NCBI RefSeq assembly: GCF_001742165.1
Contig: NZ_CP016442.1
Coordinates: 1,860,001 to 1,924,000, forward strand
DNA from: Burkholderia stabilis
GTDB taxonomy: Bacteria > Pseudomonadota > Gammaproteobacteria > Burkholderiales > Burkholderiaceae
Direction of reading: 5' to 3'
Length of the DNA: 64,000 bases
Both the position numbers and the translations under genes were made by a program. Below are positions 19,377-28,957 of the stretch, piece by piece; position 1 is the stretch's first letter, and each line of letters starts with the position of its first letter. The notes under the pieces are model-generated. The model saw nothing but the letters and a program-made list of their open reading frames with translations. It did not search any database and was not told the origin of the DNA.

Positions 19377-19409
19377 GAACGAACGGCTGCGCGCCGCCGC
19401 CGTTCGTTC
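19377..19409. repeat. 11-bp perfect inverted repeat after the WYL regulator
   Basis: GAACGAACGGC (19377-19387) and GCCGTTCGTTC (19399-19409) flank an 11-base loop, 12 bases beyond the WYL stop codon. It is not directly followed by a T-run; a T6 tract occurs only at 19437-19442. It could be a processing or termination structure for the convergent WYL and nitrilase genes. Confidence 0.55.
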
Positions 19410-19444
19410 ACCAAGCCGCCGCGCTGCGGCCGGCCCTTTTTTCC

Positions 19445-20368
19445 CTACCCGCTGAACACCACCGGCCGCTTCGGCCGCTCGTCGACGTGCAGCGAAAACA
19501 CGTCGGCGCGCGCGTAGTGCCCGACGACGTCGAAGTCGTAACGCGCGCGCACGAGCTCGTCGGTATCGATATGTGCGGTCACGAGCCCGGCCTCGCCGAT
19601 CAGCGGCTCCGTCAGCAGGTCGCCGAGCGGCCCGACGATCACGCTGCCGCCGCGGATCAGCGGCCGCTCGGGGTCCCAGCCCGGCACGTCGATGCCGAGC
19701 GCGCGCGGCGACGGCTGCACCTGGCACGCGCTCACGACAAAGCAGCGCCCCTCGTGCGCGATGTGCCGCATCGAGCTTTGCCACAGATCGCGCTCGTCGA
19801 CGGTCGGCGCGCACCAGATCTGCACGCCTTTCGCATACATCGCGCAGCGCAGCAGCGGCATGTGGTTCTCCCAGCAGATCGCGGCGCCCGCGCGGCCTGC
19901 GGCCGTCTCGACGACGGGCAGCGTCGAGCCGTCGCCCTGCCCCCAGATCAACCGCTCGGTGCCGGTCGGCATCAGCTTGCGGTGCTTCGCGACGAGCCCG
20001 TCGCGCGGATCGAAGAACAGCGCCGTGCAGTACAGCGTGCTGCCGCCGCGCTCGATCACGCCGACCACGAGGCTCGCCCCCGTGCGCTGCGACAGCGCGG
20101 CCAGTTCGTCGGTTTCCGGCCCCGGCACGTCGATCGCCTGCGCGGCGTAGCGCGCGTACGCGTCGCGGCCTTCGGGCAGCCGGTAGCCGAGCCGCGTGCC
20201 GAAGATCTCGCCTTTCGGATAACCACCGAGCACGGCCTCGGGCAGCACGACAAGCGACGCGCCGCTGTCGCGGATCGCGGTTTCGTAACCGAGGATCGTA
20301 TCGAGTGTGGCGCGCGTGCCGGCAGGCGATGCACCGATCTGCAGCGCGGCGATGACGGATGTGGACAT
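19445..20368 (-). CDS. Nitrilase / carbon-nitrogen hydrolase family protein
   Basis: This 307-residue enzyme contains the Glu-Lys-Cys triad of the nitrilase superfamily: Glu in [14 protein letters not shown] (about 44), Lys in [12 protein letters not shown] (about 134) and Cys in [13 protein letters not shown] (about 168). The CWENHMPL context is that of true nitrilases rather than amidases, so hydrolysis of an organic nitrile to acid and ammonia is likely; the substrate is unknown. It is divergently transcribed from a LysR regulator 80 bases away, which is probably its activator. Confidence 0.9.
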   Translation of the reverse strand: MSTSVIAALQIGASPAGTRATLDTILGYETAIRDSGASLVVLPEAVLGGYPKGEIFGTRLGYRLPEGRDAYARYAAQAIDVPGPETDELAALSQRTGASLVVGVIERGGSTLYCTALFFDPRDGLVAKHRKLMPTGTERLIWGQGDGSTLPVVETAAGRAGAAICWENHMPLLRCAMYAKGVQIWCAPTVDERDLWQSSMRHIAHEGRCFVVSACQVQPSPRALGIDVPGWDPERPLIRGGSVIVGPLGDLLTEPLIGEAGLVTAHIDTDELVRARYDFDVVGHYARADVFSLHVDERPKRPVVFSG

Positions 20369-20400
20369 GAAGGCGTCTCCGGTGAATGGGATGCCGCCAT

Positions 20401-20440
20401 CTTTATCGATAAGATGTCATCGATCAAATCGATAGAAAGA
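20401..20440. promoter_or_regulatory. Candidate operator between nitrilase and LysR genes
   Basis: Three copies of ATCGAT (20405, 20419, 20428) lie in the 80-base divergent intergenic region. The outer copies are flanked by CTTT on the left and (A)GAAAG on the right, giving an imperfect dyad CTTTATCGAT...ATCGATAGAAAG. This layout fits binding sites of the adjacent LysR protein. Confidence 0.5.
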
Positions 20441-20448
20441 TATCTGTC

Positions 20449-21369
20449 ATGAACGTGGATGATATCGCCAGCCTCGACCTGAACCTGCTGAAGGTATTCG
20501 AGGCACTGTACGAGGAAGGCGGCGCGAGCCGCGCGGCGCTGCGGCTCGACCTCACGCAGTCGGCCGTCAGCGCCGCGCTCGCGCGGTTGCGCGTGATCTA
20601 CGCCGATCCGCTGTTCGTGCGCACCGGCCGCGGGCTCGCGCCGACACCGCGCGCGGACGAACTCAAGCCGATCCTGTCCGACGCGCTCGACCGCTGCCGC
20701 GAGAGCCTCGCAATAGCCGCCGACGGCGGCGACCGCGTCGGCCGCACGATCTCGATCGGGCTGTCCGACGACTTCGAGATCGCGCTCGGCCGCGCGCTGA
20801 TCGATGCGGTCGCGCGGGAAGCCGCCGGCATCCGGCTGATCTTCCGGCAAACGCACAGCGGCATCGCCGGCGACGCGCTGCTGCGGCACGGCGTCGATCT
20901 CGCGATCGCGTCGGGCGGTTTCTCCGCGAACGGGCTCAGCCGGCGCGCGGTCGCAACGGGCGGCTATGCGTGCCTGATCGATCCGGCCGGCCGCGCGCGG
21001 CCGCCCCGCACGCTCACGCTCGCCGATTTCCTGCGACGCGACCACCTGCTCGTGTCGTCGGGCGGCGTGATCGGGATCGTCGACGAAGCGCTGGCTGCGC
21101 TCGGCCACAAGCGGCACGTCGCGGCATCGACCACGCATTTCGCCGCGCTGCCGTACCTGCTCGCCGGCTCCGACGCGGTGGCGACGATTCCCGCGCACGC
21201 GGCGCGCGCGATCGCGCATTCGGCGTCGCTGCGTGCGCTCGCGTGCCCGGTCGAGCTGCCGCGTTACCCGGTGGAAATCGGCTGGCGCACGAGCACGCAG
21301 CGCGACCCGGCGATCGTGCGCGTACGCGACACGATCGCCGCCTGCGTCGCGCGCATCGTCGCGCCATGA
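20449..21369 (+). CDS. LysR-family transcriptional regulator (nitrilase-linked)
   Basis: This 306-residue regulator has an N-terminal winged HTH (about 8-66, LNLLKVFEALYEEGGASRAA then LTQSAVSAALARLRVIYADPLF) and a LysR substrate-binding domain. The HTH resembles the NodD/LinR-like branch (DLNLLKVFEAL). Divergent position relative to the nitrilase gene suggests that it activates that gene in response to a nitrile or product. The gene is closed by a bidirectional terminator. Confidence 0.92.
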   Translation: MNVDDIASLDLNLLKVFEALYEEGGASRAALRLDLTQSAVSAALARLRVIYADPLFVRTGRGLAPTPRADELKPILSDALDRCRESLAIAADGGDRVGRTISIGLSDDFEIALGRALIDAVAREAAGIRLIFRQTHSGIAGDALLRHGVDLAIASGGFSANGLSRRAVATGGYACLIDPAGRARPPRTLTLADFLRRDHLLVSSGGVIGIVDEALAALGHKRHVAASTTHFAALPYLLAGSDAVATIPAHAARAIAHSASLRALACPVELPRYPVEIGWRTSTQRDPAIVRVRDTIAACVARIVAP

Positions 21370-21405
21370 AAAAAGCCCGGCCGGCTTGCGCCGGTCGGGC
21401 CTTTC
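21368..21405. terminator. Bidirectional terminator between the LysR gene and pntB
   Basis: GCCCGGCCGG and CCGGTCGGGC form the stem. There are six A on the left (T-run on the minus strand) and TTT on the right. It separates convergent genes. Confidence 0.88.
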
Positions 21406-21457
21406 CGGTCGCGCCGCCTGCGAATCGAGGCAGGCGGGCGCATGGCCGGTGCGTGCG

Positions 21458-22912
21458 TTACTCGACGGCCTTCACCATGTCCTCGATGACCTTCTTCGCA
21501 TCGCCGAAGACCATCATCGTCTTGTCCATGTAGAACAGGTCGTTGTCGAGGCCCGCGTAGCCGGCCGCCATCGAACGCTTGTTGACGATCACCGTGCGCG
21601 CCTTGTACGCCTCGATGATCGGCATCCCCGCGATCGGCGATTTCGGATCGTTCTTCGCGGCCGGGTTCACCACGTCGTTCGCGCCGAGCACCAGCACCAC
21701 GTCGGCCTGGCCCATCTCGCCGTTGATGTCCTCCATCTCGAACACGATGTCGTACGGCACTTCCGCTTCCGCGAGCAGCACGTTCATGTGCCCCGGCATC
21801 CGCCCGGCAACCGGGTGGATCGCGTAGCGCACGTCGACACCCTTCTCGATCAGCTTGTCGGTCAACTCCTTCAGCGCGTGCTGCGCACGGGCAACGGCCA
21901 GCCCGTAGCCCGGCACGATCACGACCGATTCCGCGTTGCCGAGCATGAACGACGCATCCTCGGCCGAACCCGACTTCACCGGGCGCTGCTCCTGCGCACC
22001 CGCCGCACCGCCGGCCGACGCCTCGCCGCCGAAGCCGCCCAGGATCACGTTGAAGAACGAGCGGTTCATCGCGTGGCACATGATGTACGACAGGATCGCA
22101 CCCGACGAGCCGACCAGCGAGCCTGCAATGATCAGCATCGCGTTGTTCAGCGAGAAGCCGATGCCGGCCGCCGCCCAGCCCGAGTACGAGTTCAGCATCG
22201 ACACGACCACCGGCATGTCCGCGCCGCCGATCGGGATGATGATCAGCACGCCGAGCACGAACGCGATCGCCGTCATGATGATGAACGGCAGCCACGCCTG
22301 CGTGATGACGAACAGGATGCCGAAGCCGAGCATCGCGATCGCGAGCATCAGGTTGATCAGGTGCTGGCCTGCGTACACGACCGGCGCGCCCTGGAACAGC
22401 CGGAACTTGTACTTGCCCGACAGCTTGCCGAACGCGATCACCGAACCGGAGAACGTGATCGCGCCGACGAACGTGCCGATGAACAGCTCGACACGGTTGC
22501 CGTACGGGATGAAGTTCGCGGCGACGGCGTCCTGCGGCACGAGCCCGAACGCTTCCGGCTCCGACACCACCGCATACGCGATGCACACGGCCGCGAGACC
22601 GATCAGCGAGTGCATCGCCGCGACGAGTTCCGGCATCTTCGTCATCTCGACGCGCGCGGCGACGAATGCCCCGACCCCGCCGCCGACGATCAGCGCGCCG
22701 AGCACCAGCGCAAGGCCGAGCGGAAGGTTCGCGCCGAGCCAGGCCGCCTGCTTGACGATCAGCGCGACCGTCGTGAGGATCGCGATGGCCATCCCGACCA
22801 TCCCGAACAGGTTGCCGCGCCGTGCGCTCTTCGGGTTCGACAGGCCTTTCAGCGCCTGGATGAAGCACACCGATGCGATGAGGTACAGCAGCGTAACGAC
22901 GTTCATGCTCAT
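21458..22912 (-). CDS. pntB: NAD(P) transhydrogenase subunit beta (PntB)
   Basis: This 484-residue inner-membrane subunit of the proton-translocating transhydrogenase exchanges reducing equivalents between NADH and NADPH. The N-terminal two-thirds hold about nine spans. The C-terminal NADP-binding domain III shows [15 protein letters not shown] near residue 325 and later [14 protein letters not shown]. The start at 22912 overlaps the stop of pntAb as ATGA. It is the third gene of pntAa-pntAb-pntB, with a terminator 50 bases beyond the stop. Confidence 0.95.
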   Translation of the reverse strand: MSMNVVTLLYLIASVCFIQALKGLSNPKSARRGNLFGMVGMAIAILTTVALIVKQAAWLGANLPLGLALVLGALIVGGGVGAFVAARVEMTKMPELVAAMHSLIGLAAVCIAYAVVSEPEAFGLVPQDAVAANFIPYGNRVELFIGTFVGAITFSGSVIAFGKLSGKYKFRLFQGAPVVYAGQHLINLMLAIAMLGFGILFVITQAWLPFIIMTAIAFVLGVLIIIPIGGADMPVVVSMLNSYSGWAAAGIGFSLNNAMLIIAGSLVGSSGAILSYIMCHAMNRSFFNVILGGFGGEASAGGAAGAQEQRPVKSGSAEDASFMLGNAESVVIVPGYGLAVARAQHALKELTDKLIEKGVDVRYAIHPVAGRMPGHMNVLLAEAEVPYDIVFEMEDINGEMGQADVVLVLGANDVVNPAAKNDPKSPIAGMPIIEAYKARTVIVNKRSMAAGYAGLDNDLFYMDKTMMVFGDAKKVIEDMVKAVE

Positions 22913-23226
22913 CGCGCGCCCCCCTTCGCCGCCTTCGGCTCCTTCTTGCGGAACATCTCTAGCATTCGCCTCGTCACGAGAAAGCCGCCGAACACGTTGA
23001 CGGCCGCGAGCGCGACCGCGAGCGTGCCGAAGAACTTGCCGGTCACGCCGACGGTGAGCGCCGCCGCGAGCATCGCGCCGACGATCACGATCGCCGAGAT
23101 CGCGTTGGTCACGGCCATCAGCGGCGTATGCAGCGCCGGCGTGACGTTCCACACCACGTGGTAGCCGACGTACACCGCCAGCACGAAGATGATCACGTTG
23201 ATCACCGTGTGATTGATGACTTCCAT
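22909..23226 (-). CDS. pntAb: NAD(P) transhydrogenase subunit alpha 2, membrane part (PntAb)
   Basis: This 105-residue protein with three predicted spans corresponds to the C-terminal membrane domain of E. coli PntA ([41 protein letters not shown]). In this organism PntA is split, as in Rhodospirillum. The ATG at 23226 is preceded by GGAGGAGACC, an excellent ribosome binding site. The charged C-terminus ([12 protein letters not shown]) faces the cytoplasm. Confidence 0.93.
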   Translation of the reverse strand: MEVINHTVINVIIFVLAVYVGYHVVWNVTPALHTPLMAVTNAISAIVIVGAMLAAALTVGVTGKFFGTLAVALAAVNVFGGFLVTRRMLEMFRKKEPKAAKGGAR

Positions 23227-23237
23227 GGTCTCCTCCG

Positions 23238-24377
23238 TTATTTGCGCGTGACTTCGCCGTCGCGGCACAGCAGCGTCGCGGCGACGATGTCGTCGGTCAG
23301 GTCGATGTTCAGCGTGCCTTCCTTCGTGACGATCAGCTTCATGAAGTCGAGCAGGTTGCGCGCGTACAGCGCGGACGCGTCCGACGCGACCATCGATGCG
23401 AGGTTCGTGTAGCCGGCGATCGTCACGCCGTTGTGCACGATCACCTGGTCGGCGACCGTCAGCGGGCAGTTGCCGCTCTTCCTGCCGTCGAATTCCGGGC
23501 CGCGGCCGGCCGCGAGATCGACGAGCACCGAGCCGGGCTTCATCGACTGCGCGGTTTCGACCGAGATCAGCGTCGGCGCCGGGCGCCCGGGAATCAGCGC
23601 GGTGGTGATCACGATGTCGGCCTGCTTCGCGCGCTCGTGCACGAGCGCGGCCTGGCGGCCGAGCCACGACGGCGGCATCGGGCGCGCATAGCCGCCGACA
23701 CCCTGCGCGGCTTCGCGCTCTTCGTCGGTTTCGAACGGGACGTCGAGGAATTTCGCGCCGAGCGATTCGATCTGCTCCTTCACGGCCGGCCGCACGTCGG
23801 AGGCCTCGATCACCGCGCCCAGCCGCTTCGCGGTCGCGATCGCCTGCAGACCTGCGACGCCCGCGCCGAGAATCAGCACGCGCGCGGCCTTCACCGTGCC
23901 CGCCGCCGTCATCAGCATCGGGAAGAAGCGCGGATACAGCGCCGCCGCGACCAGCACGGCCTTGTAGCCCGCGATGTTCGCCTGTGAGGACAGCACGTCG
24001 AGACTCTGCGCGCGCGTTGTGCGCGGCGCGGCTTCGAGCGCGAAGCCGGTCACGCCGGCTGCGGCGAGTTTCGCCGCCTGCTCCGCGTTGAACGGCTCGA
24101 GCATGCCGACCAGCACGGAGCCGCGCTTCAGCGATGGCAGTTCGGCGTCGGTGGGCGCCTGGACCTTGAGCACGATGTCGGCATCAAAAGCAGCCGACTG
24201 GTCGGTCAATTCGGCGCCGGCGGCCGCATAGGCTTCGTCGGGATAGCTGGCTGCGATGCCGGCCCCTTTCGCGATACTGACGCGATGGCCGGCAGCCGCG
24301 TATTTCTTCACGGTTTCCGGCGTCGCAGCCACACGCGCCTCGTTCGCCCGCGTTTCAGCAGGCACTCCAATATGCAT
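23238..24377 (-). CDS. pntAa: NAD(P) transhydrogenase subunit alpha 1, NAD-binding part (PntAa)
   Basis: This 379-residue soluble domain I of the transhydrogenase is related to alanine dehydrogenase. It begins [20 protein letters not shown], has the dinucleotide-binding [20 protein letters not shown] near residue 168, and [20 protein letters not shown] near 270. It is the first gene of the pnt operon, 11 bases before pntAb. Upstream (24378-24656) is a divergent region shared with nudJ. Confidence 0.95.
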   Translation of the reverse strand: MHIGVPAETRANEARVAATPETVKKYAAAGHRVSIAKGAGIAASYPDEAYAAAGAELTDQSAAFDADIVLKVQAPTDAELPSLKRGSVLVGMLEPFNAEQAAKLAAAGVTGFALEAAPRTTRAQSLDVLSSQANIAGYKAVLVAAALYPRFFPMLMTAAGTVKAARVLILGAGVAGLQAIATAKRLGAVIEASDVRPAVKEQIESLGAKFLDVPFETDEEREAAQGVGGYARPMPPSWLGRQAALVHERAKQADIVITTALIPGRPAPTLISVETAQSMKPGSVLVDLAAGRGPEFDGRKSGNCPLTVADQVIVHNGVTIAGYTNLASMVASDASALYARNLLDFMKLIVTKEGTLNIDLTDDIVAATLLCRDGEVTRK

Positions 24378-24642
24378 CGTTGGTTCCTCCAGTCATTGTC
24401 AGTATTTCTTTTCTTGCGATTTTTACTGCACAACGAGCCGGACAGGCTGACTTACCGGCTCACGGGCAACGGCGATTACGCTGCACTTTAACCGAAAGCG
24501 ATGGTCGCGCCAGCACATTCCGCACGATCGTGCGAGATTGCGACATTAGCCCGGCGCGCGCCGCCGCGCATCGGCGGGACGGACGATTTGCAGGGGTCGG
24601 ATTCGTCTAACCAAACGCCCGGCAGCGTTCGGGCGCAACCGG

Positions 24643-24648
24643 TAAAAT
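24643..24648 (+). promoter_or_regulatory. Candidate -10 element very close to the nudJ start
   Basis: TAAAAT in CCGGTAAAATGCC ends 8 bases before the ATG at 24657. If used, transcription would begin about at the start codon, giving a leaderless or nearly leaderless mRNA. No Shine-Dalgarno sequence is visible before the ATG. Confidence 0.4.
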
Positions 24649-24656
24649 GCCGAACC

Positions 24657-25166
24657 ATGAAACCCGAAATCTGGACCCCGCATGTGACGGTCGCCGCGCT
24701 CGTCGAGCGCGCCGGCCGGTTTCTCATGATCGAGGAAGAAACCTCGTCGGGCCTGCGCATCAATCAGCCGGCAGGCCATCTCGAAGCCGGCGAAACGCTG
24801 GCCGACGCCGTGATCCGCGAGACGCTCGAGGAAACCGCGCATCCGTTCACGCCCGACGCACTCGTCGGCGTCTATCTCGCGCACTACGACCGCCCCGGCA
24901 CCGCCGGCGCGACCTACCTGCGCTTCACGTTCTGCGGCACGGCCGACGAGCCGGCCGCGGGCCACGTGCTCGACGAAGGCATCGTCCGCACGCTGTGGAT
25001 GACGGCCGACGAACTGCGCGCGTGCAGCGAGCGCCACCGCTCGCCCGCGGTGATGCGCTGCGTCGACGACTACCTCGCCGGGCGGCGCATTCCGCTCGAT
25101 TTCGTGCACACGCATTCGGTCGCGCCGCGCCCCGAAGCATTCGAACGTCAGGCGGTCAACAAATGA
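24657..25166 (+). CDS. nudJ: NUDIX hydrolase, NudJ-like
   Basis: This 169-residue protein has a complete NUDIX box, [20 protein letters not shown] (pattern G-x5-E-x7-R-E-x2-E-E), near residues 36-58. The sequence begins [21 protein letters not shown], like E. coli NudJ (YmfB), a phosphatase acting on nucleoside di/triphosphates and thiamine pyrophosphates. The gene precedes mnmA with an ATGA overlap; nudJ-mnmA adjacency is also found in E. coli, supporting the name. No ribosome binding site precedes the ATG. Confidence 0.87.
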   Translation: MKPEIWTPHVTVAALVERAGRFLMIEEETSSGLRINQPAGHLEAGETLADAVIRETLEETAHPFTPDALVGVYLAHYDRPGTAGATYLRFTFCGTADEPAAGHVLDEGIVRTLWMTADELRACSERHRSPAVMRCVDDYLAGRRIPLDFVHTHSVAPRPEAFERQAVNK

Positions 25167-26317
25167 GCAAGCGCCGTGTAGTGGTGGGCATGTCGGGCGG
25201 CGTCGATTCGTCGGTGACCGCGTGGCTGCTGAAGGAACAGGGTTACGACGTGGTCGGCCTGTTCATGAAGAACTGGGAAGACGACGACGACGGCGAATAC
25301 TGCTCGACGCGCCAGGACTGGATCGACGTCGTGTCGGTGGCCGACCTGATCGGCATCGACGTGGAAGCCGTCAACTTCGCGTCCGAATACAAGGACCGCG
25401 TGTTCGCGGAGTTCCTGCGCGAATATTCGGCCGGCCGCACGCCGAACCCCGACGTGCTGTGCAACGCGGAAATCAAGTTCAAGGCGTTCCTCGATCACGC
25501 GATGTCGCTCGACGCGGAAATGATCGCGACCGGCCACTATGCGCGCGTGCGCGAACGCGACGGGCGCTTCGAACTGCTGAAGGCCTTCGATCATACGAAA
25601 GACCAGTCGTACTTCCTGCACCGGCTGAACCAGGCGCAACTGTCGAAGACGATGTTCCCGCTCGGCGAGATTCCGAAGACCAAGGTGCGCGAGATTGCCG
25701 CGCAAATCGGGCTGCCGAACGCGAAGAAGAAGGATTCGACGGGCATCTGTTTCATCGGCGAACGGCCGTTCCGCGATTTCCTGAACCGCTATCTTCCGAC
25801 CAAACCCGGCCCGATGAAGACGCCGGACGGCAAGATCGTCGGCGAGCACATCGGCCTCGCGTTCTACACGTTCGGCCAGCGCAAGGGCATCGGCCTCGGC
25901 GGCAGCAAGGACGGCAGCGGCGAACCGTGGTTCGTCGCCGCGAAGGACATCGCGTCGAACACGCTGTACGTCGTGCAGGGCCACGATCACCCGTGGCTGC
26001 TGTCGCGGCAGCTCGTCGCCGGCAACGTGAGCTGGGTCGCCGGCGAGCCGCCGGCGGCAGGCTTCGCGTGCGGTGCGAAGACGCGTTACCGGCAGGCCGA
26101 TGCGGCGTGCACGTTCGACCGGGCCGCGATCGGCCCGGAAGGCGAAGCGCGCTTCTCGCTCGCGTTCGACAACGCGCAATGGGCCGTCACACCCGGCCAG
26201 TCGGCGGTGCTGTACGACGGCGAGATCTGCCTCGGCGGCGGCATCATCGAATCGGCGGCGACCAGCCAGTCCGCGCCCGCGCAAGGCCACGCGCCGGCGC
26301 TCGCCGACGCACGCTGA
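25163..26317 (+). CDS. mnmA: tRNA-specific 2-thiouridylase MnmA
   Basis: This 384-residue enzyme thiolates U34 of tRNAs for Lys, Glu and Gln. The PP-loop ATP-binding motif [16 protein letters not shown] is at residues 7-22. The two catalytic cysteines are in [12 protein letters not shown] (about 98) and [12 protein letters not shown] (about 195). The C-terminal barrel contains [19 protein letters not shown]. The start ATG overlaps the nudJ stop, indicating translational coupling. A short Ala/Gln-rich tail follows the domain. Confidence 0.96.
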   Translation: MSKRRVVVGMSGGVDSSVTAWLLKEQGYDVVGLFMKNWEDDDDGEYCSTRQDWIDVVSVADLIGIDVEAVNFASEYKDRVFAEFLREYSAGRTPNPDVLCNAEIKFKAFLDHAMSLDAEMIATGHYARVRERDGRFELLKAFDHTKDQSYFLHRLNQAQLSKTMFPLGEIPKTKVREIAAQIGLPNAKKKDSTGICFIGERPFRDFLNRYLPTKPGPMKTPDGKIVGEHIGLAFYTFGQRKGIGLGGSKDGSGEPWFVAAKDIASNTLYVVQGHDHPWLLSRQLVAGNVSWVAGEPPAAGFACGAKTRYRQADAACTFDRAAIGPEGEARFSLAFDNAQWAVTPGQSAVLYDGEICLGGGIIESAATSQSAPAQGHAPALADAR

Positions 26318-26435
26318 CACATATTCGGTTTAGACTTGCGGCACGCCGCGCCCGGCAGAACACGATTCCGCCGAGGCCGGCAGACCGCCGCGCAGCGCAC
26401 GCATGGCGGTATTTCAAGATTCTTACGGAGTCCCC

Positions 26436-28055
26436 ATGCTTTCACGACGCTATCTGGCGATGTGGTGTGCCATCCTGCTGCTCGTCGCGGCGGTTGCGCT
26501 CGCGTCGATCCACGTGCTTTCCTGGCTGTGGATCATCATCCCCGCCGCCCTCGTCGCACTCGGCCTGTACGACCTTAAACAGGACCGTCACGCGATCCTG
26601 CGCAACTATCCGCTCTGGGGCCACTTCCGCTTCCTGTTCGAATTCATCCGCCCCGAGATCCGTCAGTACTTCGTCGAGGACGACACCGACGAAAAACCGT
26701 TCTCGCGCGCGCAGCGCAGCCTCGTCTACCAGCGCGCGAAGAACGTGGCCGACAATCGCCCGTACGGCACCGAGCTGAACGTGAAGGCCATCGCGCACGA
26801 ATGGATCAGCCACTCGCTCGCGCCGACGAAGCTGCCGAACCACGATTTCCGCATCCGCGTGGGCGCGAATCGCGCGCAACCGTACGACATCTCGATCTTC
26901 AACATCTCGGCGATGAGCTTCGGCTCGCTGTCCGCGAACGCGATCCGCTCGCTGAACCTCGGCGCGAAGAAAGGCGGATTCGCGCACGACACCGGCGAAG
27001 GCTCGCTGTCGAAGTACCACCGCGAGAACGGCGGCGACATCATCTGGGAAATCGCGTCCGGCTACTTCGGCTGCCGCAACGACGACGGCACGTTCAACCC
27101 CGACAAGTTCGCGAAGCAGGCCGCCGATCCGCAGGTCAAGATGATCGAGATCAAGCTGTCGCAGGGTGCGAAGCCGGGCCACGGCGGCGTGCTGCCGGCC
27201 GCGAAGATCACGCCCGAGATCGCCGAGACGCGCGGTGTGCCGATGGGCAAGGACTGCATCTCGCCCGCGACGCACTCGGAATTCTCGACGCCGCGCGGGC
27301 TGCTCGAATTCGTCGAACGGCTGCGCACGCTGTCGGGCGGCAAGCCGACCGGCTTCAAGCTGTGCGTCGGCCATCCGTGGGAATTCTTCGGGATCGCGAA
27401 GGCGATGATCGAGACGGGCATCGTGCCGGACTTCATCGTCGTCGACGGCGCGGAAGGCGGCACGGGCGCCGCGCCGCTCGAATTCACCGACCACGTCGGC
27501 GTGCCGCTGCAGGAAGGGCTGCTGCTCGTGCACAACACGCTCGTCGGGATCGGCGTGCGCGATCGCGTGAAGATCGGCGCGAGCGGCAAGATCATCACCG
27601 CGTTCGACGTCGCGCGCACGCTCGCGATCGGCGCGGACTGGGTGAACTCGGCGCGCGGCTTCATGTTCGCGGTCGGCTGCATCCAGGCGCAGACCTGCCA
27701 CACGGGCCGTTGCCCGACCGGCGTCGCGACGCAGGACCCGGTGCGCCAGCGCGCGCTCGTCGTGCCCGACAAGGCCGACCGCGTGTACAACTTCCACCGC
27801 AACACGCTGCATGCGCTGCAGGAGCTCGTGCAGGCGGCCGGCCTCGCGCATCCGTCGGAGCTGCGCGCGCATCACATCGTGCAGCGCATCGCACCGCATG
27901 AAGTCCGGCTGATGTCGCAGTTGCTGAAGTACCTGAAGCCCGGCGCGCTGCTCGACGGCCACACCTGCGGCTTCACGCTGTACGACAAGTGGTGGCCGAT
28001 CGCGCGCAGCGATTCGTTCACGCTAGGCGAAGCCGTCTACGCGTCGATCGAGTAA
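26436..28055 (+). CDS. FMN-binding glutamate-synthase-like protein with N-terminal membrane anchor
   Basis: This 539-residue protein has two N-terminal membrane spans (about 5-25 and 28-45). A domain homologous to the FMN-binding central TIM barrel of glutamate synthase follows: SAMSFGSLSANAIRSLN, KLSQGAKPGHGGVLP, GAEGGTGAAPLEFTD and the Cys-rich CIQAQTCHTGRCPTGVATQD, which matches the 3Fe-4S ligands of GltB. The glutaminase and GltD parts are absent, so it is an orphan oxidoreductase whose reaction is unknown. The ATG at 26436 has an ACGGAG site upstream. Confidence 0.88.
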   Translation: MLSRRYLAMWCAILLLVAAVALASIHVLSWLWIIIPAALVALGLYDLKQDRHAILRNYPLWGHFRFLFEFIRPEIRQYFVEDDTDEKPFSRAQRSLVYQRAKNVADNRPYGTELNVKAIAHEWISHSLAPTKLPNHDFRIRVGANRAQPYDISIFNISAMSFGSLSANAIRSLNLGAKKGGFAHDTGEGSLSKYHRENGGDIIWEIASGYFGCRNDDGTFNPDKFAKQAADPQVKMIEIKLSQGAKPGHGGVLPAAKITPEIAETRGVPMGKDCISPATHSEFSTPRGLLEFVERLRTLSGGKPTGFKLCVGHPWEFFGIAKAMIETGIVPDFIVVDGAEGGTGAAPLEFTDHVGVPLQEGLLLVHNTLVGIGVRDRVKIGASGKIITAFDVARTLAIGADWVNSARGFMFAVGCIQAQTCHTGRCPTGVATQDPVRQRALVVPDKADRVYNFHRNTLHALQELVQAAGLAHPSELRAHHIVQRIAPHEVRLMSQLLKYLKPGALLDGHTCGFTLYDKWWPIARSDSFTLGEAVYASIE

Positions 28056-28087
28056 CGCCTGCGACCGCTCTGCCCCGAGTGGCCCGG

Positions 28088-28125
28088 CAAAAAGAAAAGC
28101 GCCCCGCGGGGCGCTTTTCTTTTGT
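28088..28125. terminator. Bidirectional terminator, perfect palindrome
   Basis: GAAAAGCGCCCC and GGGGCGCTTTTC form a perfect dyad without a spacer. The A-rich left and T-rich right sides serve both the FMN protein (+) and the convergent GST gene (-). Confidence 0.92.
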
Positions 28126-28159
28126 CTGCCGAATGCGTGAATACGCGGCCGGTTGCGGT

Positions 28160-28774
28160 TCAGTTCTGCGGCAGCGTGTCGGCGAACGACTGCCGCTGCA
28201 TCAGCTTCACGAAGTGCTTGTCGAGGTTCGGATGGCGGTCGCGCCAGTTGAGCTCGGGCATCCGGAAGTCGAGATAGCCGAGCGCGCAGCCGAGTGCGAT
28301 GTCGGCGAGCGTGTAATGATTACCGACGCACCACGTCTTGCCGCCGAGACCCTGCGACATCGCGACGAGCGCATCGTCGATCTTGCGCTGCTGGCGCGCG
28401 ATCCAGCTCGCGCTGCGCTGCGCCTCGTCGCGCAGCGTGTGTTCGAGACGAATCGCGACTGCCGCGTCGAGCACGCCGTCGCCCAGCGCTTCCCAGCAGC
28501 GCACTTCGACGCGCTCGCGGCCCGACGGCGGAATCAGCTTGCCGACCGGCGACAGCGTATCGACGTATTCGCAGATCACGCGGGAATCGAACACCGCGGC
28601 ACCATCCTCCATCACGAGGCACGGGACCTTGCCGAGCGGATTCGACGCATGAATATCCGTCTCCGGCGCCCACACGTTCTCGAGCTCCAGCTTGTAGTCG
28701 ATCTTCTTTTCAGCAAGCACGATCCGCGCCTTTCTGACGTACGGGCTGCCGAGCGAACCGATTAATTTCATCAT
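28160..28774 (-). CDS. Glutathione S-transferase family protein, YibF-like
   Basis: This 203-204-residue protein has an N-terminal thioredoxin-like domain (MKLIGSLGSPYVRKARIVL, with the active-site Ser of SPYVRK and NPLGKVPCLVMEDG) and an all-helical C-terminal domain (ADIALGCALGYLDFR). Overall it resembles E. coli YibF. Two adjacent ATGs (28774, 28771) are possible; the second has better spacing from AAGG. The substrate is unknown. Confidence 0.9.
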   Translation of the reverse strand: MMKLIGSLGSPYVRKARIVLAEKKIDYKLELENVWAPETDIHASNPLGKVPCLVMEDGAAVFDSRVICEYVDTLSPVGKLIPPSGRERVEVRCWEALGDGVLDAAVAIRLEHTLRDEAQRSASWIARQQRKIDDALVAMSQGLGGKTWCVGNHYTLADIALGCALGYLDFRMPELNWRDRHPNLDKHFVKLMQRQSFADTLPQN

Positions 28775-28945
28775 CTGCCTTTTTAAGGGAACCGCCGAGA
28801 GTATACGTTGTCGCCGATCATAACCGGCCAGCGTCGCGCGACAGAAAATCGCCCGGCCGGCCTGTGGATGGTTTGCAACAGCCGTCGTGAGGGCCTTCCG
28901 GCGCGGCTTGCAGCCGCGCCTCTCACGCGCCGCGTCCGGCGGCGC

Positions 28946-28951
28946 TACAAT
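28946..28951 (+). promoter_or_regulatory. Candidate -10 element 6 bases before pepP
   Basis: TACAAT in GGCGCTACAATCG ends 6 bases before the ATG at 28958, again suggesting a leaderless transcript. No Shine-Dalgarno sequence and no clear -35 box are seen. Confidence 0.4.
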
Positions 28952-28957
28952 CGCACG

